Source of the DNA: Tuctoria greenei
Lineage: Eukaryota; Streptophyta; Magnoliopsida; Poales; Poaceae
Length of the DNA stretch: 64,000 nt
Assembly: GCA_036927565.1 (NCBI GenBank)
Contig: JAYESD010000009.1
Span: 154,092,929 to 154,156,928, forward strand
Reading direction: 5' to 3'
Positions 55,246-64,000 of the stretch are shown one piece after another. Numbering within the stretch: position 1 is the stretch's first letter; each line of letters starts with the position of its first letter. A program made the translations under genes and the position numbers. The notes below the pieces were generated by a model. That model was not told the DNA's origin, made no database searches, and was given only the letters and a program-made list of their open reading frames with translations.

Positions 55246-57374
55246 TCAATTTTTAACTTTAGGCACCCAAGCCAACTTAGGTCCTTGTATGTGTGATACA
55301 AGTGTCTTTGGGACCCAAAGTTGCTTGGGGAGCTTCCCCTTCATGCCCTTCATGTCCTTGACAATGAACCCAGCCTTCACCTTGCCATCTACTTTACTTA
55401 AGAGATAATAACGATCATTGAAAGTAGATTTGTAATTAATGGGCAACTTTGGAGAGGGTCGGTTAGGAAGAGGACACTCCCTTGTGTGGTGACCGGTGAC
55501 CTCACAATGTTGGCAATAAGAACCAACTACCTTGATGAAGCTTGTTCTAAGCTCCGGTGAGGGCACCTTTCCTTTGTTAGGCACCGGGAAGGATCCGAGT
55601 CCTCTCTTGTTGAAGGCCTTTGCTTGTTGGAAGAGTATTTTCTTGTGTTTGACTTCCCCTTTTGAAAGTCTAGCCACACTAGTGCGGAGACTCTCAATTT
55701 CTTCCAACAAGTCCTTCTCCCTAGCATTTGCTTTCAAAGGCAAAGACTTGTTCAAGGTATTAGTGACATGAGAAGTAATGAATATCCTATCATTAAGAGT
55801 TTTCTTATTTATATTTTTCAACTCTTGATCAAGCACGTCATGAACAAGGTTAAGTGTTTGATGTTCTTGTACTAGCTTGTGGTGCTCTTCCAAGAGTGTT
55901 TGGTGTGCTAAGTTAAGCTCATGATTATCTAACTTGATTTTAGCCTTTTCTTCCTCAATTTTCTTGACATGAGATTTGGGCGTGTCATGCTCTTTGAGTA
56001 TGCTTTCATACTTATCAAGCAAATCGAGGTTAGCACTCTCAAGTCTAGCACGAGTTTCTTCAAGATTTTTAACCTTACTCTTTTCCCTCTTAATGATAGC
56101 ATGATATTCATTTATCAAAGAAGTTAAATCATCGGGGGAAAGCTCATCATCACTAGAGTCGTCACATACCTTGGCGTTACCTTTCGCCATGAGGCACATG
56201 GGCGGTGGATTGAAGAGGTGAGTCATCATTGTTGGCAATGGCGAGGCCGGCCAAACTTTCTTCTTCCACTTTACTCTCTTCATCACTTGTTTCTTCGTCG
56301 GTGACCCATTCATTTGCCTCACACATGAACACCTTTTGTGGGCCATTTCTCTTCTTTGGGAAGAGTCTTGCCTTCTTGCCCTTGTCATGTTTCCTCTTCC
56401 CAAAGGATCTTGGTTTGGGTTTGGCCTCTTCTTCATCATCTTCACTTTCTTCAAGCTTGCGATGCTTGCTCTTGTGGTTCTCTCTTCTTTTGTCCGGTTT
56501 TGGACAATCATAGGAGATGTGGCCTTGATCACCACAATTGTAGCAAGTCTTGTGATCATCTCTCCTTGGTAGAAACGCTTTCTTCTTGGGATCAAAGGAG
56601 TATTCCTTCTTGGTAATCTTGGAGTTCAAGCGTGAGAACTTCCTCATCATCAATGCAAGCTCATCATCTTCATCTTCACTTGATGCTTTCTCCTCTTCAC
56701 TTGAGCTAGGCTCAACCACCTTCTTCTTCTTGAGTCTTGTTTTCTTGGTGGAGGCCTTTAGAGCAATTGTTTTTGAAGATGATTGCTCCATCGTCCCAAG
56801 TACACTCATCTCATGAGCGTGAATTTCTCCAATGAGCTCCGAAACTTCAATGTGGTCAAGAGACTCCTTTTGAAGCATGGAGTTGATGATGTTGTACTTT
56901 GGCTTGGGAAGGAGCATGAGGATCTTGCGGTTGATGAGTCCCTTGCCAAGAGAAGCAATGTCAAGAGCATTAATTTCTTCAATAAGTACATTCAAGCGAG
57001 AGAACATCTCATTGACATTTTCATGAGGTAGCATCTTAAATTCTTCATATTTTGCTTTAAGCATGTGATATTTAAGTTCTTTCACACGAGAGGAACCCTC
57101 ATGAATTTCTATCAAGCAAGCCCAAATTTCACATGGCCTTTTCTTTGCTAGCAATCCTAGAAAAAACATATTGACTAATGCACTCATAGATTGCATTCCT
57201 AGCTTTAGCATCCCATTTAATTTGATCACCAACATAGTTGTGTTCTCCAAACCCCGCGTGGCTCGCTTCCCATACTTCGGGAGCAATAGCCTCTAGATAA
57301 GCGCGCATGCGTGCTTTCCAATAGGCAAAGTTCTTGCCCTCGAAGATAGGAACCGAACCCCCAACCTTGGCCAT
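55246..57374 (-). pseudogene. SIRE-E gag with two zinc knuckles
   Basis: Starts MAKVGGSVPIFEGKNFAYWKAR at 57374. The UBN2-type capsid is split by a frameshift near 57140. CCHC knuckle CYNCGDQGHISYDC lies near 56550-56505, then a Lys/Glu/Ser-rich linker. A second shift near 56180 leads into a long coiled coil (about 56100-55650) and a second knuckle CQHCEVTGHHTREC near 55515-55475, before a tail with two WVPK motifs. Element D shows only the first knuckle. Confidence 0.85.
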
Positions 57375-57420
57375 TTTAGCTCTCTAGCGGTGAAGCTAGA
57401 ATGATCCTATGAGCAACCTT

Positions 57421-57432
57421 GCTCTGATACCA
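57421..57432 (-). other. Primer-binding site of SIRE element E
   Basis: Minus strand TGGTATCAGAGC just inside the 5' LTR, for initiator tRNA-Met. Confidence 0.85.
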
Positions 57433-57434
57433 AT

Positions 57435-58839
57435 TGTAAGGATCGAATGCCCAAGAGGGGGGTGAATTGGGCTTCTTTTCAAAAATCTAAACAATAAAAC
57501 TTAATTCCTAAGAGCCCAATTCCCTACGCAAACTATCTATGCATTGAGGTAAATAGCAACTTCACGGAATATAAAATGCATAAACGTAAGGGAGAGGAAG
57601 AGGATGCAAACTCCGGAGGAGACATGAGGATTTATCCCATGGTTCGGCAAGATCGTCAAGATCTTCCTACATCCACGTTGTGGCACCCACCAAAGGGTTT
57701 AGCCACACCCAAGTCACCGAGACGAGGGATCTCCACTATTCTTCTCCGTTTGCCAACCTTGGCAAGGTGGAGCTCAAGCCATGTACAACTTCGACCCTCC
57801 GGGCTTCCACAAACGCCTTGGCAAGCTCCGTAAGTCTTCTCACAGTTAAAAACACCAAGGGCACTCCCTTGAGGCTCTCACTAACCTAGATATTCCACTC
57901 ACCCAGAATGGAGGCACACAAGCTCTCTCTCTAGCTAGTTCTAGCCTATCTCTTGGTGTGTAGGTGGTCGAAATGATGTAGAAGTGATGGTTCTTGGTCT
58001 TGAATGCTTATGGATGTGTTGAGAATGTTTTCTTATCAAGACTTATCGAAATGACCGGTTTAGGGGGTATTTAAAGCCAGCCTCCACGAAATAGCCGTTG
58101 GAAAAGTAGGCTGACAGAACTTTTCTGCAAACATCGGATGATCCGATGTCTCCCCTTTAGTTATCATCGGTCAAGTTTGCTTTAGCTGACGTCATTGTGT
58201 CAGATATGACCGTTGTTAGACTGATGTTGCAATTGTCTTCTCATCGGATGATCCGGTGGCTCTTCCTCCAGAATTCACTCAAACTTGATGCTTACTGGAG
58301 TGATTGACCGATGTGTATATCTCTGTACAACGGCGGATTCGGTGCTACACTTGGTCCAAGAATATTGCAAACTGTACTGATGGACCGATGTAACTGAGCC
58401 CTTAACATCGGATGATCCGGTGAGTGCTTTGTTCTGAGGTCTTCTTCTTCTGCTGAACCAACTCAATCGATGTGTTGTTCTCAGAAATCATCGGTTGATC
58501 CGGTGAGTTGATTTTGTTTGCTTCGAGTTGTTTCTAAGTGATTCTTTTGTTTCTTGCTCAAATGACCTCTTAGACTTTGTTGGAATTGTACTTCTGATGG
58601 TTGTCAAGCATTAAGTGTCATCAATTGTGGTTGAATGACTCTGACATAAGAGCTTTCACTTCTTGTCTTTATATCATTGATTTGATCTCATAAAGTGATT
58701 GTATATGGGTCTCCAATGACATATAGTTTTCATTTGATTGAGTGATTATGGGGACCTTGCATTCATAAATTCATTAGTAAAATCCAATGGTTGTCATTAA
58801 TCACCGAAACCGTACCACATGGGGGCCTAGATGCTTTCA
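57435..58839 (-). repeat. 5' LTR of SIRE element E
   Basis: 1405 bases, near-identical to the 3' LTR. TATA (minus) at 58076-58068 and motif array at 58131-58506. Confidence 0.93.
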
Positions 58840-60910
58840 AGCATCCCCAAGAAGAGGAGTGAGGCTCCACCCTCCGCCATAGCAACTGAAGCTGTGAGGG
58901 CGGAGGCTTCTGCTCCTGTCCCGGTGCTGCCCCAAGTGGTGGCTGAAGCTGCGGCAGCTCCGGTGCCAGCTGTCTTGGTCATGGACCTCGACTCATCCCC
59001 CGGGACTCCCGTGGTAGCGCCGGACCACGGGAGAGAAGATGCGCCAGCGGCACCTGCCCCGGAGGTTGAAGCCCCAGGTCTTGATGCTAAGATGTTGGAG
59101 GCGGAAGAAGCAGTGATTCCGGCCTCAGAGTCGGAAATTGTCGAAGCCTCAGCGGTTGAGCCGGAGGTTATTGAAGTCCCGGCGAGCGAGCCGGATGTTG
59201 AGGAAGTCCCGGCAGTTGAGCCGGCTACCTCCAAAGCTCTAGCCTCAGAGCCGGTTGCCACTGAAGCTCCAGCTACAGAGTCGGTTGCGGTTGAAGACCT
59301 TCCGGCACCTGAGCCAGTTGAGGTTGAAGCTCTGGCCTCAGGTCCGGTTGTTGTTGACCTTCCGGCGCCCGAGTCGGTCGTTGCGGAGGCATCAGCACTC
59401 GAACGTATGATGGTCGAGGTGCCAACGCTGAGCCACCAGCGGAGGAGGAGCCCAGGCCAGAGCCGGAAGTAGCCTTTGCTCTGGAAGTGATGACGGCGGA
59501 GGTGCCTGTTGCTGAGCTAGGGTGCCCTAATGAAGTCGTTGGCCCCCTGCCTGAGGGGGCAAATGAAGACCTGGCGGCAGGGCCTTCAGAACCACTTTCG
59601 GAGGTCGGAACTTCTTCTGCGGGACCCTCCTCGGTGGCGACTAAGGCTATCCCAGAGGACGGCCCTAGTGCCGTGGAGGGTCAGGGGACCACTCTTGTGG
59701 AGTGGGACCTAATTTTTGTAAGCAAGAACCCGCTGGAACCAGGGGAGGAGACCCCAGTAGGTCCGGACCCTATTCCCATGTCATTGTCCATTGACAATGC
59801 TTGCTCCAGTCCGCGTCAAGTCCAGCTGGCGTTGTACCACGACAGCAAGGCTCTTGAAGCGGAGCGCCAAACCCTTAGGCGGTGGCGTAACCGGCTCTAC
59901 TTCGAGACCAAGCTGGCGCAGTCGAGGCTGGAGACGACAAGGAGTGGATCAAACAGGAGAAGGTCCGCCTGGAATACTGGGGCAAATTATTGGATGATAG
60001 GGAGAGATTGACTCGTGCCCTCGACGCCCAATCTCGGGCCATTTATGAGCAGACCAAGGCAGCTAATAGTGCGGCTGATGATCGCCAAGAAAGGCTTGAA
60101 GCCATTAACACTACTCTCATCAAGCGCCGGGAGGCACTTAAGGAAAGGGAGAAGAGGCTCGAAGACGAAGAGCAAAAACTCCTAGAGTTGTGGGATGATG
60201 TCTTGAAGAGGGAGGAGGAGCTTGCCGAAAAGGTGGCTCTGGCTGACAAGGGCCTCGAGGAACGCACCAAGAAATTGGAGGAGCGTTGCGTTGAGGAAGA
60301 GGAGAAGGTCTGGGTGCGAGGGCAGGAACTCCACAAGCAAGAGTGTGCCATCGCTGCCAGGGAGAAGAAAGTTAGGGGCCGGGAGAAGGACCTGGTCGAC
60401 CGCCAGAACAAGATCCACCTCCGGGAGGAGGAGCTCGGAAAAATCGAGAAGCAGGTTGCTGAAAATATTCAGCAAAATGCCAAAGAGGTTGAGCGCCTTG
60501 CTCGTGAGAATTCTGAACTTGCGGTGGCCAAAAGATCCATGGAGGAACTGAAGGGCTTGAGGACTGCGGACTCCCTACAGATTTGGGAGTTCCTGAGCAA
60601 AGCCAACGACGCGCTAACACCAATGGGCTTCAGTTCCGTGCGTCCGGATGATCCGGAGCCGGAGCCAGACCTGGCGTTGCAAGCGTTGAGCTCGGCGGGT
60701 GGCAAACTCTCCAAGGTGGGTGATGTCATTGCGGACCAGTTGGAGATTGAGGGGCAGTCCCTGGCGAATAACGTCGCAGAGTATGTGCTGACGTGCTACA
60801 CCAGCCGGGATCCCCAATTTCCTCTGGACCCGGTGCTTGAAGGTCCCGTCGAAGGAGAAGGTGAAGCCACCCGAGCCAACGTGTCGGAGCTTGCTCAGAA
60901 GGTCGCCTAG
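58840..60910 (+). pseudogene. Tat-G antisense ORF, second part (acidic repeats and coiled coil)
   Basis: Continues the plus-strand extra ORF after element E. About 58880-59460 encodes a low-complexity acidic region of repeated E-P/V-E-A/V-P-A units (roughly ten repeats of about 10-14 residues). It is followed by a Gly/Pro/Ser-rich linker. After a stop near 59470 and a shift near 59940, a 300-residue highly charged coiled coil (LEERTKKLEERCVEEEEK) runs to a compact C-terminal domain with SLQIWEFLSKANDAL and ends at 60910. The architecture (PF04195 N-terminus, acidic linker, coiled coil) suggests a self-associating protein; the actual function is unknown. Confidence 0.65.
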
Positions 60911-62244
60911 TTCTTCCATAGGGTCTAGGACCATCTCTGTAGCTCCCACTTGTATTCTCTCTTTTTCTTCCCCAATTTTGTAATCCCTTGTCTCCAGATG
61001 AATGAAATCCAAATTTTTGTGAATTTCATTTTTTGTCTTCAACACTTTTGTCTTCACTTGGCCCCCTGGTAGATGTACACAATTTGATTGTGAACATGTA
61101 CCAAGAGGATATTGTAATTTGTTGAAGACTTGTTTGCTTCGAACTTGTAGAGTGTAGGTCCGAAGTCTTCGATAGTGAAGGCCCCCTGAGGTTGTCGGAG
61201 CTTAGAAGCTCCGGCATTGACTACCGTCGGAGCTTAGTAGCTCCAGGAATAGTCCCTATCAACGCGTAGAGCATCGCTAGTTAGCCCTCCAGGGTGTCGG
61301 AGCTTAGTAGCTCCAGCAGTGACCTTTGCCAACACGTAGCTTGTCGGCAGTAGACTCCGCTTGTGGGGTCTTCTCACCATCTTTTATTCTGCGTCGACGG
61401 CTGGCCCCCCTAGCTTTGCTGGAGCTTGGTTGCTCCAGTAATGCTCGTTTTCAATGTTTAAAATCGATCACAAGCCACCTAGGGGGAGTCGGAGCTTTGT
61501 TAGCTCCGGCTTTTCTCCATGAACGTGGATTCTTTATTTTTCCTGCACACTGAAGCCAAGAAAAATAGTAAAAATCGCTCCTTGCCTATAACTTCGTCGC
61601 GGCTTATGATTCCCAAGAAAGTTTTAGGTCAAACACGATTCTGAATACAACCGAATGCGTTGCCTTCTTTCTTCCAGATCCAATTGTACTTGGACCCGCC
61701 TTACTTCGGCCTGCCGGGGTGAAGGTAGAGTGGCGTACTTAGGGTGCTTGACCAGGCTAAGTCGATAGCACACTTCGGCCCTAGATTGGCTTGGCGGCAT
61801 TCAGGCGAGTGGGCCATGAACAATATTTGAATCCAAAAGAATTGACAATACAGCTCGAATTGTACATGAACTGTTCGAACTAAAATTTCTTAAGAATTGC
61901 ACAACTTTGTTATAGACAAGAAAGAGAAAAATAAAAAATGTTGAGCCTGTACAAAATAAATGCACGTGGAGTCTATTTCACATGAAGATGTCTTTCATTA
62001 TAGGTCCGGGGTACAGGGGAAACAAGTACACTCTTAGGGTACGGAACCAGGCTAAGCGTGTTTAATTTCTCGTTTGACCCAGAGTAGCTAGCCACACTTT
62101 TAGTCCTGAGACTGTGACAAGTGTTGCATGAACTTTGCGGACCTTCCGGGAAAGGTTCGGCTGTTCTCCCGGAGGAACTACCCGACTCTGTACAATGACT
62201 CTGTAACTTACACCTCAAGTTACTACAGACTCACCTCCGTGATA
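60911..62244. other. Intergenic region between convergent antisense ORF and pol in element G
   Basis: About 1.3 kb with no coding signal. It holds the GGAGCT..AGCTCC array (61198-61507) and otherwise unremarkable sequence. AATGAA-type poly(A)-like signals near 61000 could end the antisense transcript. Confidence 0.5.
61198..61507. repeat. GGAGCTTAGTAGCTCC palindrome array in element G
   Basis: Five near-perfect 16-17 base palindromes at 61198-61213, 61229-61244, 61299-61314, 61421-61436 and 61491-61507, all with GGAGCT/AGCTCC arms and four preceded by TCGG or GCT. Shorter relatives sit in the U3 of this family's LTR (30282-30430). Confidence 0.8.
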
Positions 62245-63792
62245 TTAAGTGTAGAAATTATGGAGGTGCTCAATATTCCAAGGATTTGGGAGTGGTGTCC
62301 CATCCTCGGTAGCCAAGCGAACGCTTCCGGGACGGGATACTTTAATCACTCGGAAGGGTCCCTCCCAGCTGGGGGAGAGTTTGTTTAACCCTTCTCTGGA
62401 TTGTATTCTCCGTAACACCAGATCACCTTCCTCGAGCTGTCGGTTGTGTACATGCCGCTGATGATAGCGTCGAAGGGCTTGGCGGTATCGGGCATTCCGA
62501 ACAGCTGCTTGGCACCTTCCCTCCTCAAGGAGGTCTAGGTCTTCACGCCGGAACTGGTCCTGCGTGGCTTCGTCGAAGGTCCGGACCCAAAGTGACCCCA
62601 AGGTGATTTCCGGAGGAAGGATTGCTTCAGCTCCGTACACCAGGAAGAAGGGTGTCTCTCCAGTTGACCGGTTTGGAGTTGTCCTGTTGGCCCATAGAGT
62701 GGGCGGAAGCTCTTCAATCCAGTTGTCTCCATGTTTTTTCAAGCGTTCATAGGTGCGCGTTTTGAGTCCTTTTAGGATTTCAGCATTTGCTCTCTCGGCC
62801 TAGCCATTGCTTGTCGGGTGGGCTACGGAGGCATAGCAAACTTGAATGCTGAGGTCTTCGCAATATCCTTGAAATGCAGAGCTTGTGAATTGGGTCCCGT
62901 TATCAGTAATGATTTTGTTTGGGACTCCAAATCTGCATACAATGGACTGCAAAAAGTTGATAGCTGATTGCTTGTTTATTGTCACAACTGGAGTTGCTTC
63001 CAGCCACTTGGTGAACTTGTCAATGGCGACATACAGGAACTTGTAACCTCCGACGGCTCTTGGGAAAGGTCCCAAGATGTCCATCCCCCACACGGCGAAG
63101 GGCCATGTAGGAGGTATAATTTGTAGAGGCTGAGCCGGTGTGTGAATTTGCTTTGCATGAAATTGGCATGCTTCGCATTTCTTCACCAGCTCAGTTGCAT
63201 CCTGGAGTGTTGTAGGCTAGTAGAAGCCATGCCGGAAGGCTTTACCGACCAACGTGCGGAAAGACGCGTGGTTCCCACACTCGCCTCCATGGATTTCTGT
63301 GAGGAGATCGCAACCTTCTTCCCTTGTGATGCACCGCATTAGGACACCGTTGGCACCGTGCCGGTAGAGATCCCCTTCTACCAACGTGTATCTTTTAGCC
63401 AATCTGACTATCCGGTCAGCGGATACATCATCGTCAGGAAGGATATTGTCTTTCAAGTAGCTCCGGATCTCCGAGATCCATGCATCGGAGCTAACTTGAG
63501 CATTCGAGTCTTGCGTGCTGGGTTGCTCGGAGCTTCCGGCAGCACCTACAACCCTCGATGGCTGCCATGGTAACATGGCCATCGGGACCGTCAGCTTCGG
63601 GATGCTGATCTCGCCCCCTTCGCTCAGTTCGGCAGGCTGAGCTGTGGGTTTTGACAACCTCCGCACAAAAGTTCCGTCAAAAGCTGGAGCTCCGGTTGAC
63701 GCTTTCGTCGAGAGTTCATCGGCTTCAGCATTGTGGACACGCTGGACGTGGTGGAGGTCTAGGACTTCAAATTTGTAGGATCGAAGAGCACG
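62245..63792 (-). pseudogene. Tat-G pol, RNase H end and integrase
   Basis: One minus-strand frame from 63792 to 62245. It starts with the RNase H C-terminus (VHNAEADELS near 63740). The integrase zinc-binding region follows (HGGECGNHASFRTLVGKAF, then CEACQFH near 63180), then the core with GMDILGPFP near 63090 and TDNGTQF near 62910, and a C-terminal domain ending NIEHLHNFYT. Two in-frame stops, at 63217-63219 and 62800-62802 (the latter next to the catalytic Glu block), silence it. Reverse transcriptase upstream is cut off by the insertion at 63793. Confidence 0.88.
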
Positions 63793-64000
63793 TGAAAAGC
63801 TACCAGAGGGGGGTTAATGGTATATTTAAAAATATTACGCAGCGGAAACAATTAAACCCCAAACCCTTTCGGCAGAAAAACGATCTGTTAAAGAAATCAT
63901 GTGTGAGACTAATCTAAACGTGTTTCACCGTGACAAAAGTGATAGATATCATAGAGAATCAAGTCACGAAGAAAACACAAAAAGAATCACTCAAATCCGT
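63793..64000. repeat. Start of another LTR element (SIRE-like) at the window edge
   Basis: At 63793 element G pol switches to TGAAAAGCTACCAGAGGGGGG, closely resembling the LTR starts of element D (TGAAAGTTGCCTAGAGGGGGG). Only about 208 bases are visible, so orientation and completeness are unknown. Confidence 0.65.

Larger units (their letters stand above)
46978..58839 (-). mobile_element. SIRE-type Ty1/copia element E, complete
   Basis: 11,862 bases on the minus strand inside the antisense ORF of element G. The target duplication is AGCGT (46973-46977) against AGCAT (58840-58844), one mismatch. LTRs start TGTAAGGATCG and end ATGCTTTCA. The layout is the same as element D: LTR, Met primer site, gag, pol, array with TATA-like box, extra ORF, purine tract, LTR. 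It belongs to a different SIRE family from D, with different LTR motif and diverged proteins. Confidence 0.92.
44055..63792 (-). mobile_element. Tat-type Ty3/gypsy element G (3' LTR to RNase H)
   Basis: Minus-strand gypsy element. From the left: 3' LTR (44055-44953), an antisense extra ORF split by element E, a convergent intergenic region with a palindrome array, then integrase and RNase H on the minus strand up to 63792, where another LTR element enters. The rest of pol, gag and the 5' LTR lie to the right, outside the window. An antisense ORF between pol and the 3' LTR is a known trait of some Tat/Retand-type elements. Confidence 0.85.

Overview
The window reads as transposon-dense DNA from a large plant genome, most likely a grass (Poaceae). 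The reasons are nested LTR retrotransposons, an En/Spm-type CACTA transposon, grass-style long-LTR Tekay and SIRE elements, and one host gene with very GC-rich codons. The species cannot be named from the sequence. No rRNA, tRNA or CRISPR array was seen. Nearly all DNA is mobile. The only convincing host gene is an intronless 2-oxoglutarate/Fe(II) dioxygenase at 12707-13864, with a TATA box at 12610 and a poly(A) signal at 14040.

Left of the gene (1-11619) is a three-level nest. A CACTA element (1-5527, decayed TNP2-like and TNPA-like genes, subterminal array, terminal CACTA repeat) sits inside a minus-strand Ty3/gypsy element (5528-8720, gag-protease and 5' LTR). That element sits inside a minus-strand Ty1/copia element, copia A (8721-11619).

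Right of the gene, a second copy of the same copia family (copia B, plus strand) starts at 14577. It has been hit by a full-length Tekay-type gypsy chromovirus (15117-25571, target duplication CCCGA), a hAT-like element (27175-27988), a solo Tat-type LTR (30126-31001, duplication AACTG), a complete SIRE-type copia element D (31089-43153, minus, duplication GTTGT) and a minus-strand Tat-type gypsy element G (44055 onward). G carries an extra antisense ORF, interrupted by SIRE-type element E (46978-58839, minus). The pol of G is interrupted by the start of one more LTR element at 63793. Copia B resumes beyond the right edge.

All retroelement coding regions carry at least one stop, frameshift or deletion. 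The Tekay element is closest to intact, with a 1479-residue gag-pol and one nonsense codon in its C-terminal chromodomain-like tail.

The most interesting signal is not a gene. Several retroelement families here carry their own array of short palindromes upstream of the LTR TATA box. In both SIRE elements the same family-specific array reappears inside the element, next to a second TATA-like box upstream of the extra ORF after pol. This suggests an internal promoter built like the LTR promoter. The Tekay and SIRE-D LTRs, from different superfamilies, share the same palindrome core. The two copia copies share a regularly spaced six-unit array of AT-rich hairpins in their leader/intron. These are read by eye; function is inference.
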